Assembly (NCBI RefSeq): GCF_024529955.1
Contig: NZ_AP024855.1
Coordinates: 806,001 to 870,000, forward strand
DNA: 64,000 bases
From: Photobacterium toruni
GTDB lineage: Bacteria; Pseudomonadota; Gammaproteobacteria; Enterobacterales; Vibrionaceae
Direction of reading: 5' to 3'
The notes beneath the pieces were generated by a model. That model saw only the letters and a list, made by a program, of their open reading frames with translations, was not told where the DNA came from and did no database searches. Position 1 is the stretch's first letter. Every line of letters begins with the position of its first letter. A program made the position numbers and the translations under genes. Positions 7,555 through 15,380 of the stretch are shown piece after piece.

Positions 7555-7974
7555 ATGAAAAAAAGTACACTAATTAATGCCGAACTGTCATACCTTGTAG
7601 CAACGCTAGGACATACAGATGAAATCACTATTTGTGATGCAGGGCTACCGATCCCTCAACATGTAAAGCGCATTGATCTTGCGTTAACTCATGGTGTACC
7701 AAGTTTTCTTGATACGGTGAAAGTAATGTTGTCTGAATCACAAATTGAAGGGGTTATTATGGCCGCTGAGTTTGCTGACGTTAGCCCAGCACATCATCAA
7801 GCATTGTTAGCTATTTTAGATCAAGAAAGTACAGCAACCGCTAAACCGATTCATATTTCATATTTATCTCATGAGGAATTTAAGCAACGCACAGCGCAAA
7901 GTCGTGCGGTTGTGAGGACGGGAGAATATACACCGTATGCCAATGTTATTTTTCAAACGGGTGTTGTTTTTTAA
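7555..7974 (+). CDS. rbsD: D-ribose pyranase
   Basis: 139 residues, the same length as Escherichia coli RbsD, which converts beta-pyranose ribose to the furanose form so that ribokinase can use it. The start MKKSTLINAELSYLVATLGH and the C-terminal YANVIFQTGVVF are typical, with the active-site His in LGHTDE. The start is fixed by AGAAGG eight bases before the ATG. An earlier in-frame ATG at 7429 would run through operator 2 and adds a non-homologous tail. It is the first gene of a six-gene sugar cluster and stands directly behind two RbsR-type operators, so repression lifted by ribose is expected. Confidence 0.93.
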   Translation: MKKSTLINAELSYLVATLGHTDEITICDAGLPIPQHVKRIDLALTHGVPSFLDTVKVMLSESQIEGVIMAAEFADVSPAHHQALLAILDQESTATAKPIHISYLSHEEFKQRTAQSRAVVRTGEYTPYANVIFQTGVVF

Positions 7975-8030
7975 CTCATAGAAGTCGTGCTCTTTGCTTA
8001 TTTGTTTAACGTGACTAGAAGATATTTGAT

Positions 8031-8957
8031 ATGAAAAAGATAGCAGTTATTGGTTCGACCAATGTAGATTTAATTACCTATGGTGATCGTGTTGCTAAAT
8101 GTGGTGAAACACTTGAAGCAACCGCATTTGCTATTGGTAATGGTGGTAAAGGCGCTAACCAAGCAGTGGCAGCGGCTAAATTGGGCGCACAAGTATTAAT
8201 GGTGTCAAAAGTGGGTGATGACCAATTTGCAGCGATGAGCTTAGCAAATTATCGTAGCCAACACATAGATACAAAATTTGTGACCAAGGTGAATGGTGTC
8301 AGTACTGGTGTTGCGCCTATTTTTGTTAATACAACCACGTCACAAAATTCTATTTTAATTGTAAAAGGGGCAAATAATTACCTTACTCCGGCAGATATCG
8401 ATAGCGCAGAGGCGGAATTAAAAACAGTCGATATGATTGTATTGCAGCTAGAAGTGCCTTTAGAAACCGTTTATTACGCGATTGATTTTGCTAAAAAACA
8501 CAATATTACTGTTTTACTTAATCCCGCGCCGGCTATACCTGAACTATCTCTGGAATATGTTTGTAAATGTGATTTTTTTGTACCGAACGAAACTGAACTT
8601 GAAATATTAACAGGTAAACCTGTTTCAACGATTGAAGAGATCAATCAAGCTGCGAATATGTTATTTGAACATGGTTTAAAGAATTTAATTGTGACGATGG
8701 GATCGCGCGGTTCACTGTGGATATCTAAGACTGGCGAGCATCTCGCAGATCCCATTAAAGTGAATGCGGTGGATACCTCCGGTGCAGGGGACGCGTTTAT
8801 CGGTTGTTTTTCACATTTCTTTACTCAAACAGGGGATGTGACATTAGCACTGGAAAAAGCATCTATTTTTGCAGGACTTTCAGTGACAGAGAAAGGGACG
8901 CAATCATCATATCCTTCGCTTGAAAAATTTAATACTTATCAAGCAAACGAACTTTAA
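8031..8957 (+). CDS. deoK: Deoxyribokinase, PfkB family
   Basis: 308 residues that would phosphorylate 2-deoxyribose to deoxyribose 5-phosphate in the cytosol. PfkB marks are the N-terminal GNGGKGANQAVAAAKLG and the C-terminal catalytic motif DTSGAGDAFIGCF with the base Asp. Over its length it resembles Salmonella DeoK as I recall it (GVAPIFVN, CKCDFFVPNETELEILTG, GTQSSYPS) more than ribokinase. The separate ribokinase gene downstream supports this assignment. It lies between rbsD (56-bp gap) and a deoP-like permease (56-bp gap). Ribokinase is the alternative call. Confidence 0.82.
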   Translation: MKKIAVIGSTNVDLITYGDRVAKCGETLEATAFAIGNGGKGANQAVAAAKLGAQVLMVSKVGDDQFAAMSLANYRSQHIDTKFVTKVNGVSTGVAPIFVNTTTSQNSILIVKGANNYLTPADIDSAEAELKTVDMIVLQLEVPLETVYYAIDFAKKHNITVLLNPAPAIPELSLEYVCKCDFFVPNETELEILTGKPVSTIEEINQAANMLFEHGLKNLIVTMGSRGSLWISKTGEHLADPIKVNAVDTSGAGDAFIGCFSHFFTQTGDVTLALEKASIFAGLSVTEKGTQSSYPSLEKFNTYQANEL

Positions 8958-9013
8958 AAACCAAGAAAAATCATGCTCTTTGATTAGAACGATTATTTTA
9001 TGGAAGATAAATT

Positions 9014-10336
9014 ATGTTTATTAAGAATAATACAATTCAACATGCCGATGGTTATTTAAATAGAACCCCGATATTCCAATTTTTATTATTATCATCAGTA
9101 TTTGCACTTTGGTCAGCAGCAGCAGCACTGAATGATGTATTGATAACTCAGTTTAAATCAATTTTTGATCTCTCTAATTTTGCTTCAGCACTTGTACAGT
9201 CAGCGTTTTATGGCGCTTACTTTTTAGTGGCTATTCCCGCTTCGATGGTTGTGAAAAAGACCTCTTATAAATTAGCAATTTTATTAGGCCTTGCACTGTA
9301 TATTTTTGGTTGCTTGATGTTCTTTCCTGCATCTCATGCCGGTACATATACCATGTTCTTAGCCGCAATTTTCTGTATTGCGATTGGACTATCGTTCCTT
9401 GAAACATCATGTAATACCTATTCGGCAATGATTGGTGAGCCAGAGCGTGCGACATTGCGTTTAAACGTTTCTCATACAATTAATGCAATGGGTTACATTA
9501 TTGGTTTGTTACTTGGTAAGCATCTGATTTTTCAAGAAGGTGTTGATGTTGGCCATATGATGGCGACCCTAACAGGTCCTGAGCTTGATGCGTTTAAAGA
9601 GCAAGTATTACAACAAACACTAGAACCGTACAAATGGCTAGTTGGCGTGATAGCAACGATCGCTATTTTAATTGCGGTAACTGAATACCCTAATTGTAAA
9701 GCAGCATCAGATAGCAAGGACAGTCAACCATCGTTTGGTGAGACGCTATCTTACTTAATGGGCAATAAACGTTTCTTTAAAGGTATTGCGACTCAGTTTG
9801 CTTATGTTGGTATGCAAGTAGCTGTATGGTCATTCACCATTCGTTTAGCGTTAGAGTTAGATCATAATATGGTTGAGCATGATGCGGCGAACTACTTATT
9901 GTATGCCTTCATTATGTACTTCTTAGGTAAGCTATTAGCGAACTACTTATTCACTAAAACCTCACAAGAAAATGTATTAATGGGCTACTCATCAATCGGT
10001 TTTCTTTGCTTGATGTATGTCACCTTTATTCCTAACTTCAGTGCTGTTTGGGTTGCGGTAGGTACATCAGCCTTGTTTGCACCTTGTTGGGCTACGATTT
10101 TTGCTTCTACCTTACAATCTGTTGATACACGTTATACAGAAACGGCTGGTGGTTTTGTGGTGATGTCTATTATTGGCGGTGCGGCTATTCCTGTTATTCA
10201 AGGTCTACTTGCCGATAATATTGGCTTACAGTCGTCATTTATTGTGAGCGCATTGTGTTTCGCGGTGGTATTTGTCTACTTCATGAATGAAAAGAAATAT
10301 AAGCAAAGATTCAATTTTGTGGCAGCTAAAGCGTAA
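9014..10336 (+). CDS. deoP: Deoxyribose permease, FucP-family MFS
   Basis: A 440-residue inner-membrane sugar:H+ symporter of the fucose-permease branch, with about 12 hydrophobic segments. The N-terminal stretch DGYLNRTPIFQFLLLSSVFALW and the motifs LNDVLITQFKSIF, SFLETSCNTYSAMIG and ATLRLNVSHT are FucP/DeoP features. Position between the DeoK-like and DeoX-like genes copies the Salmonella deoQKPX order, so deoxyribose is the best substrate guess. Ribose is also possible, because no rbsACB transporter is seen in this cluster. The stop codon shares one base with an upstream ATG of the next frame. Confidence 0.8.
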   Translation: MFIKNNTIQHADGYLNRTPIFQFLLLSSVFALWSAAAALNDVLITQFKSIFDLSNFASALVQSAFYGAYFLVAIPASMVVKKTSYKLAILLGLALYIFGCLMFFPASHAGTYTMFLAAIFCIAIGLSFLETSCNTYSAMIGEPERATLRLNVSHTINAMGYIIGLLLGKHLIFQEGVDVGHMMATLTGPELDAFKEQVLQQTLEPYKWLVGVIATIAILIAVTEYPNCKAASDSKDSQPSFGETLSYLMGNKRFFKGIATQFAYVGMQVAVWSFTIRLALELDHNMVEHDAANYLLYAFIMYFLGKLLANYLFTKTSQENVLMGYSSIGFLCLMYVTFIPNFSAVWVAVGTSALFAPCWATIFASTLQSVDTRYTETAGGFVVMSIIGGAAIPVIQGLLADNIGLQSSFIVSALCFAVVFVYFMNEKKYKQRFNFVAAKA

Positions 10337-10389
10337 TGTTCGATTATGACCACTCAAATATGGGTGGTCAATTTTGCGAGGAATTAAAT

Positions 10390-11406
10390 ATGTTTACTCT
10401 ACCGTTATATAAAGAAAATTTCACCAAACAAAGAACGTTAATCGCTCAGTCTGAACATTTTGAGATCCATAGCTTTCGATATCATTCAGGTGTGCATGCG
10501 CTTGAAATTAAAAACGCCAAAGGGCATTTAGTGGTATTGCCATTTATGGGACAGATGATTTGGGATGCTCAATTTTTAAATACTGATTTGTGCATGAAAA
10601 ATATGTTCTCTGAACCAAAATTTGCCAAAACAGTGGTTGAAACTTATGGGTGTTTTGCTTTTCATGCAGGCATGATTCGTATGGGTTGTCCATCACCCCA
10701 AGATGATCATGTATTACATGGTGAAATGCCTTGTGCAACAATGGATGCAGCATGGTTAGAAATCGATAATGACAGTGTTGTTATCAAAGGCTCTTATGAA
10801 TATGTAATGGGGTTTGGTGATCATTATTTAGCGACCCCTTCAGTACAGTTGAATAAAGATGCCAGCCAATTTGATATCAACATGACGGTGAAAAATCTTG
10901 CCACGGTGAATATGCCGTTGCAGTATATGTGTCATATCAACGCCACATATGTTGAAAATGCAGTAATGACGCAGAACATTCCAGACAGTGCCTTAATGCT
11001 ACGCGAAAGTGTACCTGCACATGTACAACCGACACCGCAGTGGTTGGCATATAACGAAGGCTTGAAAACATCAGCACCGATTGCGATCTTAGATCAACCT
11101 GAAATGCATGATCCTGAAGTTGTGTATTGCATGGATGATATTGCACGTTATGTCGATAAAGCCATATTTAAAATGCAGATCAGTGCTGATAAATATTTGC
11201 AGACTGAATTTGATACCCATGAATTTAATTGTGCAACGCGATGGCTATTATGCAGTGGTGATCAACAAGTTGCCGCATTTGCATTACCTGCAACGTGTCG
11301 ACCTGAAGGTTTCTTAGCTGCTAAAGAGCGTGGAAGTTTGATTTATCTTCAACCAAATGAAGAGCGATCTTTTAGTGTACGTACGGGTATTTGCCAATCG
11401 TTCTAA
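10390..11406 (+). CDS. deoX: DeoX-like aldose-epimerase-fold protein (DUF4432)
   Basis: 338 residues of the galactose-mutarotase-like fold, family DUF4432. In Salmonella the homologous deoX follows deoK and deoP. The likely role is interconversion of sugar anomers before phosphorylation, but this is not proven. Conserved-looking stretches are VVLPFMGQMIWDAQF, YGCFAFHAGMIRMGCPSP, HGEMPCA and NMPLQYMCHINATYV, with His residues suited to sugar binding. I choose the ATG at 10390, preceded by GAGG at a good distance, over the overlapping ATG at 10336. The 18 extra residues there do not look like the family start. Confidence 0.8.
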   Translation: MFTLPLYKENFTKQRTLIAQSEHFEIHSFRYHSGVHALEIKNAKGHLVVLPFMGQMIWDAQFLNTDLCMKNMFSEPKFAKTVVETYGCFAFHAGMIRMGCPSPQDDHVLHGEMPCATMDAAWLEIDNDSVVIKGSYEYVMGFGDHYLATPSVQLNKDASQFDINMTVKNLATVNMPLQYMCHINATYVENAVMTQNIPDSALMLRESVPAHVQPTPQWLAYNEGLKTSAPIAILDQPEMHDPEVVYCMDDIARYVDKAIFKMQISADKYLQTEFDTHEFNCATRWLLCSGDQQVAAFALPATCRPEGFLAAKERGSLIYLQPNEERSFSVRTGICQSF

Positions 11407-11424
11407 ATCGTTATTAATGAGTAG

Positions 11425-11468
11425 TTACTCTCTCCTGATTATGTTTTAACCATAACTGGAGAGAGTAA
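11425..11468 (+). terminator. Large stem-loop after deoX
   Basis: TTACTCTCTCC and GGAGAGAGTAA form a perfect 11-bp stem with a second pairing (TTATG/CATAA) in the loop. There is no T-run after it. It may be a weak terminator, a processing site or an mRNA-stabilising end that sets rbsK and rbsR apart from the upstream genes. Confidence 0.45.
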
Positions 11469-11532
11469 AATGGATGCTTTTGATTTTTTATTTCAGTGAT
11501 TAATTAACTAAAAATTAAAATCATCCATTTTT
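11467..11532. repeat. Second inverted repeat between deoX and rbsK
   Basis: AAAATGGATG and CATCCATTTT are exact complements with about 46 bp between them, directly after the previous stem-loop. They could pair in RNA or mark a regulatory DNA site. A short hairpin GGCTC-ACGAA-GAGCC (11551-11565) then stands just before the rbsK ribosome-binding site. Confidence 0.4.
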
Positions 11533-11577
11533 GTTATGTTCTACTAGAAAGGCTCACGAAGAGCCGAGGAAAATCCT

Positions 11578-12495
11578 ATGAATAAGTTAGTGGTATTAGG
11601 TAGTGTTAACGCTGACCATGTTCTGCAAGTCCCTTCTTTCCCACGTCCAGGCGAGACGCTTCATGGTCGTCATTATCAAGTTATTCCTGGGGGAAAAGGC
11701 GCTAACCAAGCGGTGGCTGCTGCGCGTTTACATGCAGATATCGGCTTTATCGCTTGTGTAGGAGATGATTCATTTGGAATTAATATTCGTGAAAACTTCC
11801 GTATGGATGGCATTGATATTACTGCCGTAAAAATGGAGCCGAATTGTCCAACGGGTATTGCAATGATTCAAGTATCAGACAGTGGCGAGAACAGTATTTG
11901 TCTTTCTGCGGAAGCGAACGCAAAGTTAACAGCTGCTGCGATTGATGCTGATTTAGATCGTATTCGTGATGCTGATTATTTATTAATGCAATTAGAAACG
12001 CCGTTATGTGGTATTGAAAAAGCGGCGCAAGTTGCCAAGGACGCAAATACCATTGTGATCTTAAATCCGGCCCCAGCTCGAGCGTTGTCTGATGAATTAT
12101 TAGCATGTGTCGATATGATCACGCCCAATGAAACTGAAGCTGAAGTGCTGACTGGAGTGACGGTTACTGATGCTGAAAGTGCGCAACAAGCGGCGAATAT
12201 TCTGCACGCAAAGGGAATTAAAACGGTAATGATCACCCTTGGCGCTAAAGGTGTATGGCTAAGTCAGGATGGGTGTGGAGACATTATTGCAGGCTTTAAC
12301 GTTGAAGTAACTGATACTACGGCGGCAGGTGATACGTTTAACGGTGCATTCGTGACTGGTTTGTTAGATGGTTTAGCTTTAGAATCAGCAATCAAATTTG
12401 CTCATGCAGCGGCGGCTATTTCCGTGACTCGTTTTGGTGCTCAAACATCAATTCCAACCCGTAAAGAGGTTGAAGATTTTCTCGCCCAGCAATAA
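11578..12495 (+). CDS. rbsK: Ribokinase
   Basis: 305 residues, close to Escherichia coli RbsK (309), phosphorylating D-ribose at O5. PfkB signatures are PGGKGANQAVAAARLHADIGFIACVG-like sequence near residue 40 and the catalytic DTTAAGDTFNGAF near residue 247. It also has the NPAPAR and TPNETEAEVLTG motifs of ribokinases. GAGGA precedes the ATG. It is clearly different from the DeoK-like kinase upstream, so the cluster carries two kinases of different specificity and not a recent duplicate. It is followed after 32 bp by the repressor gene, as in classical rbs operons. Confidence 0.93.
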   Translation: MNKLVVLGSVNADHVLQVPSFPRPGETLHGRHYQVIPGGKGANQAVAAARLHADIGFIACVGDDSFGINIRENFRMDGIDITAVKMEPNCPTGIAMIQVSDSGENSICLSAEANAKLTAAAIDADLDRIRDADYLLMQLETPLCGIEKAAQVAKDANTIVILNPAPARALSDELLACVDMITPNETEAEVLTGVTVTDAESAQQAANILHAKGIKTVMITLGAKGVWLSQDGCGDIIAGFNVEVTDTTAAGDTFNGAFVTGLLDGLALESAIKFAHAAAAISVTRFGAQTSIPTRKEVEDFLAQQ

Positions 12496-12527
12496 GTAGA
12501 CGTAATTACTCACCAAGGATCAATAAC

Positions 12528-13553
12528 ATGGCTACGATGAAAGATATCGCAAAATTAGCTGGGGTTTCTACATCCACGGTGAGTCATGTTATTAATAAAA
12601 CTCGCTTTGTTAGTGATGAAATATCAGAGCGGGTTAATAACGCGGCAAAAGAACTGCATTATAACGGGCCATCAGTGTTGGCGCGTAGTTTTAAAGTTAA
12701 TCGCACTAAAACATTTGGCATGTTGGTGACAACATCAACTAATCCATTTTTTGGTGAAGTCGTTAAAGGTGTTGAGCGTAGTTGTTATCAAAATGGGTAT
12801 AGCCTTATTTTGTGTAATACCGAAGGTGATCACCAACGCATGCGCGAATCGATCAATACCTTATTGCAAAAGCGGGTTGATGGTTTGATCTTAATGTGTT
12901 CATCATTAGAAGGTGAGCGTATTGAGGTATTTGAGCAATATCCTGATATTCCTGTTGTCGTTATGGATTGGGGGCCAATATTATTTACCAGCGATAAGAT
13001 TCAAGATAATTCTTTGCGGGGAGGCTATATGGCGACCCAATATTTGATTGAAGCGGGTCATGTAGATATTGGTTGTATAACTGGGCCATTGCTTCGACAT
13101 CAAGCTCAAATGCGTTATGAAGGTTATAAACGTGCAATGAATGAGGCAGGTTTACCTTTTGATGCTAATTGGATCATTGAATCCGATTTTGAATGTGAAG
13201 GTGGCTATGATGCTTTTATGAAAATGAAGCAGCATGGCACGTTACCTAGTGCTATTTTTGTGTCTAATGACATGATGGCATTGGGGGTAATGAATGCAGC
13301 GAATGAGTGCGGTATTCGTGTTCCTGATGATTTATCGGTGATTGGTTATGATGATATTCATATCGCTAAATTTATGTCACCAGCATTGACGACGATTCAT
13401 CAGCCAAAGTATCACTTAGGTCAGGCTGCGGTTGAAACCTTATTAACCCGTTTAGATCACCAAGCAAGTGCGACACAAGTGATTCAAATTGAACCAACCT
13501 TAGTGACTCGCAGTAGTGTGAAAATTATAAATTATAATCATGATGCGCTTTAA
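12528..13553 (+). CDS. rbsR: Ribose operon repressor, LacI family
   Basis: 341 residues. The N-terminal helix-turn-helix (MKDIAKLAGVSTSTVSHVIN) is of LacI/GalR type, followed by the hinge and a periplasmic-binding-protein-like effector domain. Length and motifs (MLVTTSTNPFFGEV, CITGPLLRHQAQMRYEGYK, VIGYDDIHIAKFMSPALTT) fit RbsR. It most likely binds the two CGAAACGTTTCG palindromes before rbsD and releases them on binding ribose. AAGGA precedes the ATG. It is the last gene of the cluster and ends at a strong terminator. Whether deoxyribose is also an effector cannot be seen. Confidence 0.92.
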   Translation: MATMKDIAKLAGVSTSTVSHVINKTRFVSDEISERVNNAAKELHYNGPSVLARSFKVNRTKTFGMLVTTSTNPFFGEVVKGVERSCYQNGYSLILCNTEGDHQRMRESINTLLQKRVDGLILMCSSLEGERIEVFEQYPDIPVVVMDWGPILFTSDKIQDNSLRGGYMATQYLIEAGHVDIGCITGPLLRHQAQMRYEGYKRAMNEAGLPFDANWIIESDFECEGGYDAFMKMKQHGTLPSAIFVSNDMMALGVMNAANECGIRVPDDLSVIGYDDIHIAKFMSPALTTIHQPKYHLGQAAVETLLTRLDHQASATQVIQIEPTLVTRSSVKIINYNHDAL

Positions 13554-13591
13554 TTTTATTAAGCTAAGAATGAGTTAAATAATAAGTTTTA

Positions 13592-13627
13592 GATGATAAG
13601 TTTCCCCGCTTATCATCTTTTTTTTAT
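13592..13627 (+). terminator. Rho-independent terminator after rbsR
   Basis: GATGATAAG, loop TTTCCCCG, CTTATCATC and eight or more T residues. Confidence 0.9.
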
Positions 13628-13746
13628 CTTATATAGTATGATGTTATCTCCATAGATCATATTTGGCTATTATTTTTTTGCTGATCGTTTTGCGATTTTT
13701 AACGGCGAACGCAATAAATAATATTTGGAGATAGACGAGATAAATT

Positions 13747-14676
13747 ATGCGTAAAGTAGATGATTCACTGGCCATCTGGTTACAGCAATTTAACCATGAA
13801 TTAACAGCTTCAATAGCTGCTGATAGTGAATTTAATACCGCCAGTGTACGAGCGGGATTAGCAACCATAACTCGAACATTCATTACTGATATACCGCATA
13901 TTGAAATGATCACTGATGATATTATCGAAAATGTCGCTATTCGTATTTATCATCCTCAGCCACAAACAGCCTTACCCGTATTGGTGTATTTACATGGTGG
14001 AGGGCATGTTGCAGGCAATCTTGAGGTTTATGATCCTATCTGCCGTAAGTTGGCGTTAGCCTGCCAGTATATTATTGTTGCGATTGATTATCGGCTAGCT
14101 CCTGAATATCCCTATCCCGCAGCGATTAATGATGTGCGTTTATGCTTACAACATCTTTTTTCACGGCTTAATAAGATGGCGGTTAATTATATTCCGTACC
14201 TAGCGATTGGTGGTGATTCTGCGGGGGGGGCATTGGCCGCCACCGTGTGTGCTATTGAGGATGATAAGATACATATTAATAAACAGGTGCTTATTTATCC
14301 TAGTCTTGATTACACATTATCGTTACCCTCCGTGGTAATAAACGGTAATGGTTATTTTCTTCAAAGAAATAAAGTGCAATGGTATTTTGAGCAGTATTTT
14401 CAGAATCATCAAGATCGATCTATGGCTTCACCATTATGGTTACCAATATGGAGTGGATTTCCATCGACGTTAGTGATTACGACTGAGTTTTGTCCTTTGA
14501 GGGATGAAGGTATCACCTATTATCATAAATTATGTCAGCAAGGCATTAGTGCGCAGCATTACCATGTACCTGATATGGTACATGCGTTTTTAAATCTAGA
14601 GAATGTAGTACCGCTGCATTGTCAGCAATTGTACGCTGTGATTGGGGCGTTTTTAAAAGCAGATGACACAAAATAA
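13747..14676 (+). CDS. Alpha/beta hydrolase, HSL-type esterase
   Basis: 309 residues, cytosolic, no signal peptide. It has the oxyanion-hole motif HGGG (YLHGGGHVAGN), the IDYRLAPEYPYPAA stretch and the nucleophile elbow GGDSAGG of the hormone-sensitive-lipase (Hsl/AcES-like) family. The C-terminal DMVHAFLN holds the catalytic His, and an acidic residue lies in the preceding segment. It should hydrolyse short-chain esters such as acetylated sugars or xenobiotics. GGAG lies 17 bases before the ATG and a nearer site is weak. It stands alone after the rbs terminator, and no functional link to its neighbours is visible. Confidence 0.85.
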   Translation: MRKVDDSLAIWLQQFNHELTASIAADSEFNTASVRAGLATITRTFITDIPHIEMITDDIIENVAIRIYHPQPQTALPVLVYLHGGGHVAGNLEVYDPICRKLALACQYIIVAIDYRLAPEYPYPAAINDVRLCLQHLFSRLNKMAVNYIPYLAIGGDSAGGALAATVCAIEDDKIHINKQVLIYPSLDYTLSLPSVVINGNGYFLQRNKVQWYFEQYFQNHQDRSMASPLWLPIWSGFPSTLVITTEFCPLRDEGITYYHKLCQQGISAQHYHVPDMVHAFLNLENVVPLHCQQLYAVIGAFLKADDTK

Positions 14677-14677
14677 A

Positions 14678-14717
14678 AAGCCGTAAGTAAATGAACTAAA
14701 TGATGCACTTACGGCTT
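14678..14717. terminator. Hairpin after the esterase gene
   Basis: AAGCCGTAAGT and ACTTACGGCTT form a perfect 11-bp stem right after the stop codon. The T-run is weak on the plus strand. It is probably the end of the esterase transcript. The following 280 bp to the next gene are AT-rich, with no other feature I can name. Confidence 0.55.
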
Positions 14718-14997
14718 AATGGTTGGTAAATAGTAGCTTCATTATTCAAATATTGATTCTAGTAATAAATATAAACCGCGTAGTAAATCCATTTAACACC
14801 TTCCATTGTTTGTATACATTTCATCATTTTTTCTTGATCCAGAATAGTGTGATTGAGTAGTAAGTCAATGGTTGTTGATATGAAAAAGTGTATATTGTGA
14901 ACATTTAGCGGTATTTGTTATTGTTTGGTAATGATTTGTTTTTTTCAATATATTTTTTGAATATTATTAGGGTATTAACAAAGTATAAGGATTATAG

Positions 14998-15294
14998 ATG
15001 ACAACCCGTTTTAAGCATTTGGCAAGCGCATTTGAACCTTTCATGTTATTAATGGGAGTCATTGGCCCATTAGCAACGTTGCCACAATTATATAAATTAT
15101 TTTTTTCTCACAGTGAACATGCTTTAGGATTATCTCTTACTACTTGGGTGCTCTATGCTTTATTAGCAGCATTATGGGCTGTATATGGTTTTGTTCATAA
15201 AAATCCCCCTATTTGGGTTGGTAACAGTTTGGGATTCCTAATGGACATGGCAATGGTGATTGGTATCTTTTGGCATACTGGCGGTACGTTTTAA
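14998..15294 (+). CDS. SemiSWEET-like sugar transporter (PQ-loop)
   Basis: 98 residues with three hydrophobic helices, the size of bacterial SemiSWEETs, which form dimers and passively transport sugars. The PQ-loop motif is seen in GPLATLPQLYKLFF. A second conserved element is TTWVLYALLAALWAVYG, and Asn in WVGNSLGF fits the substrate-binding Asn of the third helix. It lies in the inner membrane. It is convergent with the chondroitinase gene and shares a bidirectional terminator with it. The sugar carried cannot be inferred from the sequence. Confidence 0.8.
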   Translation: MTTRFKHLASAFEPFMLLMGVIGPLATLPQLYKLFFSHSEHALGLSLTTWVLYALLAALWAVYGFVHKNPPIWVGNSLGFLMDMAMVIGIFWHTGGTF

Positions 15295-15315
15295 CTTAGT
15301 ATTATGGAAGGAAAA

Positions 15316-15353
15316 AAGCCCTAGAAAGCTCTGTTCAGATCTTATTAGGGCTT
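15316..15353. terminator. Bidirectional terminator, SemiSWEET / chondroitinase
   Basis: AAGCCCTA and TAGGGCTT stem. A run of six T follows on the minus strand and a looser T-rich tail on the plus strand, between two convergent genes. Confidence 0.75.
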
Positions 15354-15380
15354 AGTTTTATTTAAATTAGCGTATGACAA

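Noticed and set aside
8031-12495. deoK-like and rbsK genes as a recent tandem duplication
   Set aside because: The two proteins differ throughout and each resembles a different known kinase, so they are old paralogues brought together.
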